DNA from: Pseudomonadota bacterium | Lineage (GTDB): Bacteria; Pseudomonadota; Alphaproteobacteria; Rhizobiales; Xanthobacteraceae | Direction: 5' to 3' | Assembly: GCA_023432885.1 (NCBI GenBank) | Contig: JAEZEU010000180.1 | Location: 1 to 12,250 of the forward strand | Length of the DNA stretch: 12,250 nt | Shown: piece by piece, positions 5,826-12,250 of the stretch | Layout: every line of letters starts with the position of its first letter | Numbering within the stretch: position 1 is the stretch's first letter | Program-made: the position numbers and the translations under genes | Notes under the pieces: model-generated | Database searches by the model: none | What the model was told of the DNA's origin: nothing | Seen by the model: the letters and a program-made list of their open reading frames with translations, nothing else

Positions 5826-7103
5826 ATGTCAGCACCACGCGATAAACTCGGCAGGCCGATCGTCGTCGTCACCGGCATGGGCCTTGTGACCTCGCTCGGC
5901 GCCGGCAAGAAGGACAATTGGGACCGACTGACCGCGGGAGAATCCGGCATCCGCACCGTGACTCGATTTCCGATCGAGGGGCTGAAGACCACGATGGCCG
6001 GCACGGTCGACTTCGTCACCGTCGATCCGTTCTCCTCCGCGGGCCTCACCGAGCGGCTCGCCCATATCGCGACCGAGGAGGCGCTGGCGCAGGCCGGCAT
6101 CGGCACCCGGGGCGATTTCCCGGGCCCGCTGTTCCTGGCGGTGGCACCGGTGGAGTTGGAGTGGCCGCAGCGCTTCGAACTCGGCCGCGCCGTCGGACAG
6201 CAGGAGTTCGGATATCGGGAGCTGTTGCAGGCCAGCGGCGGCGGCAGGTTCGCGGCCTACCACCATCGCTTCATATTCGGCTCGATCGCCGGCAACCTCG
6301 CCGAAACCTACGGCACCAAGGGCTCGCCGATTTCGTTATCCACGGCGTGCGCTTCCGGCGCAACCGCGATCCAGCTCGGCGTCGAAGCCATAAGACGCGG
6401 CGAGACCGATGCGGCGCTCTGCGTCGCGACCGATGCCTCGGTCAATCCGGAAGCCATGGTGCGCTTTTCTCTCCTGTCGGCGCTGTCGACCCAGAACGAT
6501 CCGCCGCAGGCGGCCTCGAAACCCTTCTCCAAGAACCGCGACGGCTTTGTGATGGCCGAAGGCGCCGGCACTCTGGTGCTGGAAAGCTATGAGGCCGCCG
6601 TCGCGCGCGGCGCAAAGATCCTCGGTGTCGTCGCCGGCTGCGGTGAGTTGACCGATTCCTTCCACCGCACCCGCTCCTCACCCGACGGCAAGCCTGCGAT
6701 CGGCTGCGTGCTCAAGACGCTGGCCGATGCCGGCATGGCGCCGGAACAGATCGATCATATCAATACGCACGGCACCTCGACGCCCGAAAACGACAAGATG
6801 GAGTATCTGGCGACCAATGCCGTGTTCGGCGAGCACACCTCGAAGATTCCGGTAACGTCGAACAAGTCCGCGGTCGGGCACACCATCTCGGCCGCAGGCG
6901 CGGTCGAGGCCATCTTCTCGCTGCTCACGCTGGAGCATCAGCGCATTCCGCCGACCCTCAATTACGAGAACCCGGACCCGGCGATTCCCTTCGACGTGGT
7001 CGGCAACAAGTCCCGCGACGCCCGCGTTACCGCCGTCATGTCCAATTCGTTCGGCTTTGGCGGACAGAATGCGTCGTTGATCCTGACCCGGGAGCCGGCC
7101 TGA
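5826..7103 (+). CDS. fabF1XL: Beta-ketoacyl-ACP synthase II-like (FabF1XL)
   Basis: This 425-residue condensing enzyme extends acyl-ACP by two carbons using malonyl-ACP. In this cluster it presumably builds the C26-C28 chain on AcpXL. All catalytic elements are present: C175 in LSTACASGA, H315 in INTHGTSTPENDK, K347 and H352 in TSNKSAVGHTISAAGA, and the C-terminal loop SNSFGFGGQNASL (406-418). It has an insertion-like segment rich in aromatic residues at about 113-150 (WPQRFELGRAVGQQEFGYRE onward) ahead of the dimer-interface region; whether this shapes a longer acyl pocket is a guess. The ATG at 5826 has GGGGGA three bases upstream. It follows the divergent paralogue by 50 bp and precedes lpxXL by about 20 bp. 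Confidence 0.93.
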   Translation: MSAPRDKLGRPIVVVTGMGLVTSLGAGKKDNWDRLTAGESGIRTVTRFPIEGLKTTMAGTVDFVTVDPFSSAGLTERLAHIATEEALAQAGIGTRGDFPGPLFLAVAPVELEWPQRFELGRAVGQQEFGYRELLQASGGGRFAAYHHRFIFGSIAGNLAETYGTKGSPISLSTACASGATAIQLGVEAIRRGETDAALCVATDASVNPEAMVRFSLLSALSTQNDPPQAASKPFSKNRDGFVMAEGAGTLVLESYEAAVARGAKILGVVAGCGELTDSFHRTRSSPDGKPAIGCVLKTLADAGMAPEQIDHINTHGTSTPENDKMEYLATNAVFGEHTSKIPVTSNKSAVGHTISAAGAVEAIFSLLTLEHQRIPPTLNYENPDPAIPFDVVGNKSRDARVTAVMSNSFGFGGQNASLILTREPA

Positions 7104-7125
7104 GCGTTTCCGCCGTCATCTCGTG

Positions 7126-8064
7126 ATGAACCGTCTGCTCCTTCTTCGCATCAAGGCGCGCCTGCGCGATGCGCTAAAGCCGATCAGTGAGGCCGTGGTG
7201 GGCGGCGCCACGATCGCATTGCTGCGCACCACACGCCTGTTCGATCCGGACAAGACGGCGAACTTCTTCGGCCGCGCCACGCAAGTTATCGGCCGGCGGC
7301 TGCGCGAGGACCGCATCGGCCGCGAGAATCTCAAGGCGGCCTTTCCCGAGAAGTCGCCGGAAGAGATTGAAAGGATTCTTTCCGGCGTCTGGGACAATCT
7401 CGGGCGCATCGGCGCCGAGTTCGCCCATCTCGACCACATCTGGGACTACGACGTCGATCATCCCGAGAAACCAAGCCGTATCGAATTCAGCGCGCGCTCC
7501 AAGGAGCTGTTCGACATGCTCCGCGACGACGGCAAGCCGGCGATCTTCTTCGCCAGCCATCTCGGCAATTGGGAACTTCCGGCGCTCGGCGCCGTCGCCC
7601 ATGGACTGGATGCTGCGATCCTGTTTCGCAGGCCCAACAGCGAGGCGGCCGACCGGGCCATCGAACGCATCCGCTCGGTGAAGATGGGTACGCTGATTCC
7701 GGCCGGCCGCGACGCTCCCTTCAAGCTCGGGCAGGCGCTGCAGAACGGCCAGCACATTGCCATGCTGGTAGATCAGTGGTTCACAAATGGCGTCGAGGTC
7801 ACCTTCTTCGGCCGCAAGACCAAGGCCAATCCGACGCTGGCGCGCCTGGTGCGGCAGGTCGAATGCCCGATCCACGGCGTCCGCATTATTCGCCTTCCCA
7901 ATCACCGCTTTCGCGCCGAATTGTCCGAGGAGGTAAAGCCGGTGCGGGATGCCTCGGGCCAGATCGACATCCAGGGCACGATGCAGGCCGTCACCGACGT
8001 GATCGAGGGCTGGGTGCGCGAATATCCGGACCAGTGGCTGTGGGTGCACCGAAGGTGGCGTTGA
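7126..8064 (+). CDS. lpxXL: Lipid A very-long-chain acyltransferase LpxXL
   Basis: This 312-residue member of the LpxL/HtrB lysophospholipid-acyltransferase-like family is inferred to move the very-long-chain hydroxy fatty acid from AcpXL to an acyloxyacyl position of lipid A, at the inner face of the inner membrane. The catalytic HX4E motif is HLGNWE (H145-E150) in FFASHLGNWELP. LVDQWF (214-219) and the C-terminal YPDQWLWVHRRW (300-311) are the other conserved family blocks. The N-terminus is basic with a short amphipathic or hydrophobic stretch (about 24-35), consistent with peripheral membrane attachment. GTG (7123) and ATG (7126) are in tandem; I chose ATG, neither having a clear ribosome binding site. 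It is the last gene of the operon and follows fabF1XL directly, with no dehydrogenase between them. Confidence 0.9.
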   Translation: MNRLLLLRIKARLRDALKPISEAVVGGATIALLRTTRLFDPDKTANFFGRATQVIGRRLREDRIGRENLKAAFPEKSPEEIERILSGVWDNLGRIGAEFAHLDHIWDYDVDHPEKPSRIEFSARSKELFDMLRDDGKPAIFFASHLGNWELPALGAVAHGLDAAILFRRPNSEAADRAIERIRSVKMGTLIPAGRDAPFKLGQALQNGQHIAMLVDQWFTNGVEVTFFGRKTKANPTLARLVRQVECPIHGVRIIRLPNHRFRAELSEEVKPVRDASGQIDIQGTMQAVTDVIEGWVREYPDQWLWVHRRWR

Positions 8065-8079
8065 GTTTTTCGATGCGCC

Positions 8080-8178
8080 GTCGTTCCGGGGATAGTGCGC
8101 TGTACCGGACCCGGAACCTCGAGATTCTCAGGTGAGCAGCTTGCTCCTGAGTTCGTACTGAACATCGCCCGGACGACC
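8080..8178. repeat. Composite extragenic palindrome, RPE-like (Bradyrhizobiaceae)
   Basis: The convergent spacer is almost wholly palindromic. GTTCCGGG (8083-8090) pairs perfectly with CCCGGAAC (8110-8117). CTCGAGATT forms a hinge at 8118-8126. CTCAGGTGAGCA (8127-8138) then pairs with TGCTCCTGAG (8142-8151), with a two-base bulge. The outer arms CGTCGTTCCGGG (8080-) and CCCGGACGAC (8168-8177) are complementary with one missing base. From memory, this CCCGGAA-CTCGAGATTC pattern is the core of a very common intergenic repeat in Bradyrhizobium and Rhodopseudomonas. It may also end transcription of lpxXL and of the potF-like gene, although it has no T-run. Confidence 0.65.
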
Positions 8179-8184
8179 CTACGG

Positions 8185-9279
8185 TCACCTCCCCGTCTTC
8201 ACCCTCGTCCACAACCGGTTGATGATCCGCTGCGTCGCCGGATCACGCGTGTTGATGACGAACAGCTTCTGCAGCGTCGCCTCGTCCGGATAAATATTCT
8301 TGTCGCCCAGGATCTTCGGATCGATCAGCTTCTGGCTCGCCAGATTGCCATTGGCGTAGGACAGGAAGTTGGAGTTCTTCGCGGCCACGTCCGGCCGGTA
8401 CAGGTAGTTGATGAGTTCGTAGGCTTCTGCGACATTCTTCGCATCGGCGGGGATCGCCAGATTGTCGAAGAACATCTGCGCGCCCTCTTTCGGGATCGTG
8501 TAGCCGATCTCGATTCCGTTCTTGGCTTCCACCGCACGGCTGCGCGCCTGCATCACGTCGCCGGACCAGCCGACCACGAAGCAGATCTCCCCTGAGGCCA
8601 GCGCTCCCAGATATTCCGACGAGTGGAACTTGCGCACGAACGGCCTGATCTTGCTGACGAGATCGGCGGCCTTTTCGAGATCGGCCTGCTTGGTGGAGTT
8701 CGGATCGATGCCGAGATAGCTCATGGCCGCCGGCAGGATGTCGTCGGCTGAATCCAGCATATGGATGCCGCAATCCCTGAACTTCGACAAATTCTCCGGC
8801 TTGAATACCATGTCCCAGCTGTCGATCGTTGCGCCGGGCCCGAGGATTTTCTCCACCATCCTGACGTTGTAGCCGATACCGGTCGTGCCCCACATGTAGT
8901 TGGCGCCGTACTTGTTGCCGGGATCATAGGACGAAAGCTGCTTCGTCACGAACGGCCACTCGTTGGCGAGATTTGGCAATTTCGATTTGTCGAGCGGCAG
9001 AAACACCTTGGCCATGATCTGGCGCTGCAGGAAATAGCCCGTGGGCACGACGACGTCATAGCCGGACTTTCCTGCGAGCAGCCGCGTCTCCAGCGTCTCA
9101 TTGGCATCGAACGTGTCATAGACGACCTTGATGCCGGTCTGCTTGCTGAAGTCCTCCAGCACTCCGGGCGCCATGTAGTTCGACCAGTTGTAGAAATTGA
9201 CGACACGCTGTTGCGCTGTCGCGGGAGCCGCAAGCGCCAGCGCCACCACCGCCGCAATGGCAAGACCGGTCTTCGTCAT
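8185..9279 (-). CDS. potF: Polyamine ABC transporter periplasmic binding protein, PotF-like
   Basis: This 364-residue secreted protein of the PotD/PotF family binds putrescine-type polyamines in the periplasm for ABC uptake. A signal peptide covers 1-22 (hydrophobic core AIAAVVALALAAPATA). The mature part runs through VVNFYNWSNYMAPGVLEDF, GYDVVVPTGYFLQRQ, YMWGTTGIGYNVR and GDVMQA, close to E. coli PotF along its whole length. The PotF ligand residues have counterparts W32, S33, W238, D241, F270, D272 and Y308, supporting a putrescine-like ligand. Its ATG at 9279 overlaps the aminotransferase stop by four bases (ATGA), with AAGGGGG upstream inside that gene. No potG, potH or potI follows: the next element is the palindromic repeat and convergent lpxXL. 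Its membrane partners must be elsewhere, or it has a sensing role. Confidence 0.9.
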   Translation of the reverse strand: MTKTGLAIAAVVALALAAPATAQQRVVNFYNWSNYMAPGVLEDFSKQTGIKVVYDTFDANETLETRLLAGKSGYDVVVPTGYFLQRQIMAKVFLPLDKSKLPNLANEWPFVTKQLSSYDPGNKYGANYMWGTTGIGYNVRMVEKILGPGATIDSWDMVFKPENLSKFRDCGIHMLDSADDILPAAMSYLGIDPNSTKQADLEKAADLVSKIRPFVRKFHSSEYLGALASGEICFVVGWSGDVMQARSRAVEAKNGIEIGYTIPKEGAQMFFDNLAIPADAKNVAEAYELINYLYRPDVAAKNSNFLSYANGNLASQKLIDPKILGDKNIYPDEATLQKLFVINTRDPATQRIINRLWTRVKTGR

Positions 9280-10451
9280 CTTGCCCCCTTTCGCCGATGC
9301 ACCGCATCGGCCAGGCGCTCCAGTGCCGTATCAAGCGTGGCGTCCTTTTTGGCGAAGCAGAAGCGTACGACCGACGTCACCGGATCCTGCTCGTAGAACG
9401 CGGACACCGGGATCGCCGCCACCTTGTAGTCGTTGACAATGCGCCGGCAGAACGCCTCGTCGGTTTCGTTCAGTCCGAGTGGCGAAAGATCGACGGTGAG
9501 GAAGTAGGTGCCCTGTGACTTCAGCACGGGAAAGCCGATGCTCTCCAGCCCCTTGGTCAGGCGATCCCTGCTCCGCGCCAGATCCTTGCGCATGTCGAAG
9601 AAATACTGATCCGGCTTGTGAAGGCCATAGGCCACCGCGGCCTGAAGATTGGGCGCCGTGGTGAACGTCAGAAACTGATGCACCTTGGACGCGACGCGAA
9701 GCAGCGGCGGCGCGGCGCAGACGAATCCTATCTTCCATCCCGTCAGCGAGAAGATCTTGCCGGCGCTCCCGACCTTGATGGTGCGGTCGCGCATGCCGGG
9801 GATCGTGATCAGCGGGATGTGCTCGCGGCCGTCGAACACAACATGTTCCCAGACCTCGTCGCAAATGGCGATGCTGTCGAACTCCTGGCAAAACCGCGCC
9901 AGCAGTTCGAGGTCTTCGCGCGGATACACCACGGCGGCCGGGTTGAGCGGGTTGTTGAACAGCACGGCCTTGGTTTTCGGATTGAACGCGCTCCTCAGCA
10001 TCTCCTCGTTGAGCCGCCAGTCCGGCGGCTCAAGCCGCAGCAGACGCGGTATGCCGCCGGCCTGGCGGATGATCGGCAGATAGGAATCGTAGACCGGCTG
10101 GAAGCAGATCACCTCGTCGCCGGGTTCGACCACGGCGAGGATCGAGGCGGTCAGCGCCTCCGTGCCGCCGGAGGTCACCATCACCTCCGTCATGGGATCG
10201 AGCTTCAGTCCGTGCCAATGCCCATAATGCGAAGCGATCGCCTGCCGCAATTCCGGGATGCCCATCATCGACGGGTACTGGTTGTACCCGTTCACGGAGG
10301 CATCGGCCGCCGCCTTGCGGATATCCTCGGGGCCGGGATCGTCGGGAAATCCCTGGCCGAGATTGATGGCGTTGTTGTCGCGCGCAAGCTGCGACATCGC
10401 CTCGAAGATGGTGACCGGCAGGTCGCCAAAGACCTTGTTCAGGGTGGGCAT
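9276..10451 (-). CDS. PLP-dependent class I/II aminotransferase
   Basis: This 391-residue fold-type I aminotransferase lies in the group with methionine/kynurenine-type aminotransferases and DapC-like enzymes. GQGFPDDPGPEDI (32-44) is the N-terminal substrate loop. Y121, N170 in NNPLNP, D198 in AICDEVWEHVV and K232 in SAGKIFSLTGWKIGF are the expected PLP contacts and Schiff-base lysine. R363 in VVRFCFAK is the substrate carboxylate arginine. Family members usually carry NPxNP-T; here it is NPLNPAA, a small change next to N170. The exact amino donor cannot be read from sequence. It starts 6 bases after the rhodanese stop without a strong ribosome binding site and overlaps the potF-like gene by four bases, so the three genes form one transcription unit. 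Coupling to a polyamine-binding protein makes an amine or omega-amino-acid role conceivable, but this is speculation. Confidence 0.9.
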   Translation of the reverse strand: MPTLNKVFGDLPVTIFEAMSQLARDNNAINLGQGFPDDPGPEDIRKAAADASVNGYNQYPSMMGIPELRQAIASHYGHWHGLKLDPMTEVMVTSGGTEALTASILAVVEPGDEVICFQPVYDSYLPIIRQAGGIPRLLRLEPPDWRLNEEMLRSAFNPKTKAVLFNNPLNPAAVVYPREDLELLARFCQEFDSIAICDEVWEHVVFDGREHIPLITIPGMRDRTIKVGSAGKIFSLTGWKIGFVCAAPPLLRVASKVHQFLTFTTAPNLQAAVAYGLHKPDQYFFDMRKDLARSRDRLTKGLESIGFPVLKSQGTYFLTVDLSPLGLNETDEAFCRRIVNDYKVAAIPVSAFYEQDPVTSVVRFCFAKKDATLDTALERLADAVHRRKGAR

Positions 10452-10457
10452 CTAGGG

Positions 10458-10784
10458 TCAGCCGCCAACCTTGGTCGGCAGCCCCGCAGCCTTCCACCCG
10501 AGAATGCCGCCCGCGAGATGCTTGTCGTAGGGAAGCCCCGCGGCCTGGGCCGCCAGCGATGCGGTCACCGAGCGTTTCCCCGAGCGGCAGGCGAACACCA
10601 CCTGCTTGCCTTGCGGATCGGGAATGAAATCCGGATCGAATGTCGAGAGCGGAACCACCACGCCGCCGGGATAGGCCTCGGCGGCAACCTCGTTGGGTTC
10701 GCGGACATCGACGAGGAGATAGCGCCCCTCCTCCATGCCTTTGGACACCTCCTGCGGTGTCAAATCCTGTACTTGGTCGGCCAC
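10458..10784 (-). CDS. Single-domain rhodanese (sulfurtransferase)
   Basis: This is a 108-residue single-domain rhodanese, presumably cytoplasmic, that carries sulfane sulfur as a persulfide on its catalytic Cys. The active loop is CRSGKR with C66, after the strand QVVFA. YLLVDVREPNE (22-32) is the CH2A-like N-terminal motif, and AGGILGWKAAGLP (91-103) is the typical C-terminal motif. I chose the GTG at 10784 because GGGAGGA is placed 6 bases upstream and the family N-terminus begins VADQVQDLTP. The frame stays open for another 55 codons upstream, but that part has no family similarity and contains the leader region. It is the first gene of the minus-strand unit with the aminotransferase and potF-like gene. 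Sulfur acceptor unknown. Confidence 0.87.
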   Translation of the reverse strand: MADQVQDLTPQEVSKGMEEGRYLLVDVREPNEVAAEAYPGGVVVPLSTFDPDFIPDPQGKQVVFACRSGKRSVTASLAAQAAGLPYDKHLAGGILGWKAAGLPTKVGG

Positions 10785-10811
10785 GCCACATCCTCCCACA
10801 ACCGCCGGTCC

Positions 10812-10829
10812 GAGGGCGCAACGCCCCTC
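10812..10829 (-). other. Leader hairpin ahead of the rhodanese gene
   Basis: On the minus strand GAGGGGCG and CGCCCTC pair around a TTG loop with one bulged base, giving a 7-bp GC-rich stem about 28 bases before the GTG start. No T-run follows. It could shape leader stability; no known riboswitch is recognisable. Confidence 0.25.
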
Positions 10830-10860
10830 AATTCGGCGGCCAAAGTCGCCTCTCGTGCGG

Positions 10861-10886
10861 GGAAAATCAAGCGGCGCAGTGCGCCG
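10861..10886 (-). terminator. Possible terminator after kup
   Basis: On the minus strand CGGCGC and GCGCCG (plus positions 10886-10872) form a 6-bp stem with a three-base loop, followed by CTTGATTTTCC. It lies about 65 bases after the kup stop and before the rhodanese gene. The T-run is interrupted and the stem short, so termination would be weak. Confidence 0.35.
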
Positions 10887-10951
10887 AAAGAGAGGATGAA
10901 ATTCCCTTTGATCGGGCATGATCCTGAAGGTGCCGCCCGGTTGGATCACGC

Positions 10952-12250
10952 CTAGATCGTCACCTGCGTTCCGACCTCGACCACGCGGCCCGTGGGGATC
11001 TGAAAATAGTCGGTGGCGTCATTGGAGCTGCGGCTCAGCGCGATGAACAGGTGGTCCTGCCAGCGAGGCATGCCGGAATGGGCGGCCGGCTTCAGCGCGC
11101 GGCGCGACAGGAAGAACGAGGTCGACATGATGTCGAACTGCCAGCCGAGTTTGCGGGCGATCGCCAGCGCCTTTGGCACGTTGGGCGATTCCATGAACCC
11201 GAATCTCAACGTCACCTTGGAGAAGGTAGCGCTGATCTCCTCGAGCCGCACCCGCTCGGAATCGTCGATCCGCGGCGCCGGCGCGGTCTCGATGGTGAGA
11301 ATGACGTTCTTCTCGTGCAGCACCCTGTAGTGTTTAAGGCTGTGCATCAGTGCGGTCGGCGCGCTCTGGGGATCGCTGGTCAAAAAGACTGCGGTGCCCG
11401 GCACCCGCTGCGGCGGACGCTTCTCCAGCATGGCGACCAGCTCAGCCAGCGGAAACTCGAGCTTGCGCGATTTCTCGAACAGCAGCCGGCTGCCGCGCCG
11501 CCAGGTGTACATCAGCAGCATCACCACGCCGCCGAGCAGCAGCGGCACCCAGGCTCCCTCGAACACCTTGAGAAGGTTCGCCGCCAGGAAAGTGAGATCG
11601 AGAAGCAGGAACGGCGCGATCAGCGCAGCGGCGGCGATCGGCGACCACCTCCACACCTTCCAGATCACCACAAAGCCCATCATCGCCGTCACGACCATGG
11701 TGCCGGTGACCGCGATGCCGTAGGCGGAGGCCAGCGCACTGGAGGAGCGGAACAGCAGCACCAGCAGGATCACCGCGAGGAACAACAGCAGGTTGATCTT
11801 GGGGATGTAGATCTGGCCGTAGTGCGCTTCCGAGGTGTGGCGGATCTCGAAGCGCGGCATCAGCCCGAGCTGGATCGCCTGCCGGGTCAGCGAATATGCG
11901 CCGGTGATCACGGCCTGGCTCGCAATCACGGTCGCGAGGGTGGCAAGCGCCACCATCGGAATCAGCGCCCACTCCGGAAACATCAGGAAGAACGGATTTT
12001 CGATCGCCTTGGGATCGGCGATCACGATTGCGCCCTGCCCGAAATAGTTCAGTGCCAGCGACGGCAGCACGATAAAGAGCCAGGCGGCCCGGATCGGCCT
12101 TTTGCCGAAGTGACCTAGATCGGCATAGAGCGCCTCCGCGCCGGTGACGGCAAGGAATACGGCGCCGAGCGTGACGAAGCCGATCATTCCGTGATGGAGC
12201 ATGAAGGAGACGGCATGGAGCGGATTGAGGGCCTGCAGCACCTCGGGATG
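10952..12250 (-). CDS. kup: Kup (TrkD) family potassium uptake protein, 5' part missing
   Basis: The last 432 codons of a Kup/HAK/KT potassium-proton symporter gene are present; the frame is open to the right edge, so about the first 200 residues are cut off (family length about 620-640). The visible part starts HPEVLQALNPLHA and contains the family signature VTGAEALYADLGHFG, then RPIRAAWLFIVLPSLALNYF. About seven of the usual twelve transmembrane helices are visible: four before and including the LLLFLAVILLVLLF segment, then ASAYGIAVTGTMVVTAMMGF, APFLLLDLTFLAANLL and VPLLLGGVVMLLMYTW. A cytoplasmic C-terminal domain of about 190 residues follows, ending VEVGTQVTI. It lies on the same strand as the rhodanese unit but 167 bp upstream, so it is probably a separate unit. 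Identification is firm; which of possibly several kup copies cannot be told. Confidence 0.95.
   Translation of the reverse strand, partial: HPEVLQALNPLHAVSFMLHHGMIGFVTLGAVFLAVTGAEALYADLGHFGKRPIRAAWLFIVLPSLALNYFGQGAIVIADPKAIENPFFLMFPEWALIPMVALATLATVIASQAVITGAYSLTRQAIQLGLMPRFEIRHTSEAHYGQIYIPKINLLLFLAVILLVLLFRSSSALASAYGIAVTGTMVVTAMMGFVVIWKVWRWSPIAAAALIAPFLLLDLTFLAANLLKVFEGAWVPLLLGGVVMLLMYTWRRGSRLLFEKSRKLEFPLAELVAMLEKRPPQRVPGTAVFLTSDPQSAPTALMHSLKHYRVLHEKNVILTIETAPAPRIDDSERVRLEEISATFSKVTLRFGFMESPNVPKALAIARKLGWQFDIMSTSFFLSRRALKPAAHSGMPRWQDHLFIALSRSSNDATDYFQIPTGRVVEVGTQVTI

Noticed and set aside
8065..8184. A small gene or RNA gene in the convergent spacer
   Set aside because: The structure is better explained as an extragenic palindromic repeat; there is no cloverleaf fold and no frame with coding character.
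10785..10949. A 55-codon N-terminal extension of the rhodanese
   Set aside because: A strong ribosome binding site precedes the GTG at 10784, and the extension has no rhodanese similarity.
9618..10955. A 445-codon open frame on the + strand
   Set aside because: It lies antisense to the aminotransferase, rhodanese and spacer, has the His/Arg/Gly-rich composition of a high-GC shadow frame and no recognisable domain.
11051..12118. A 355-codon open frame on the + strand
   Set aside because: It is antisense to the clearly conserved kup gene and consists of Gln/His/Arg/Glu-rich low-complexity sequence.
1..12250. A defence island, prophage, insertion sequence or CRISPR array
   Set aside because: No transposase, integrase, cas, restriction or toxin-antitoxin gene and no regularly spaced repeats were seen; base composition and codon use look even across the window.

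Overview
The window is high-GC alphaproteobacterial chromosome, most likely Bradyrhizobium or a close relative such as Rhodopseudomonas or Afipia. The pointers are the acpXL-type lipid A acylation cluster of the Rhizobiales, the protein sequences overall, and a degenerate extragenic palindrome of the kind abundant in Bradyrhizobiaceae. It looks like core or conserved accessory genome. I saw no transposase, integrase, tRNA, rRNA, CRISPR array or phage gene, and no clear island boundary.

Layout from left to right. (1) A HerA-type (DUF87) ATPase on the + strand, whose reading frame is open to the left edge. It is followed by a hairpin that abuts the start of an AhpD/carboxymuconolactone-decarboxylase-like gene. 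(2) A minus-strand ParB-like-domain gene that meets the previous gene tail to tail, with overlapping stop codons. (3) A spacer of about 200 bp holding a 17-bp palindrome and a very short leader ORF, then a small single-pass membrane protein gene. (4) A tight + strand operon, acpXL, fabZ-like, fabF2-like, fabF1-like, lpxXL, preceded by a good sigma-70-type promoter. It makes a very-long-chain (omega-1)-hydroxy fatty acid on the dedicated carrier AcpXL and transfers it to lipid A. (5) A convergent spacer of about 120 bp filled by an RPE-like palindromic repeat. (6) A minus-strand operon read from the right: rhodanese, class I/II aminotransferase, PotF-type polyamine-binding protein. (7) The 3' two-thirds of a Kup potassium transporter gene, cut by the right edge.

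The most interesting biology is in the lipid A cluster. The two adjacent ketoacyl synthases are not equivalent. The second keeps the full Cys-His-His-Lys set (C175, H315, H352, K347). The first keeps only the Cys (C161) and one His (H333); its other His and its Lys are replaced and its C-terminal glycine-rich loop is rebuilt. This suggests a catalytic/partner pair analogous to KS-alpha/KS-beta of type II polyketide systems, perhaps setting the C26-C28 chain length. The cluster also lacks the alcohol dehydrogenase gene that I recall between fabF1 and lpxXL in Rhizobium and Agrobacterium. A second curiosity is the orphan PotF-type binding protein, translationally coupled to an aminotransferase with no permease or ATPase gene nearby.
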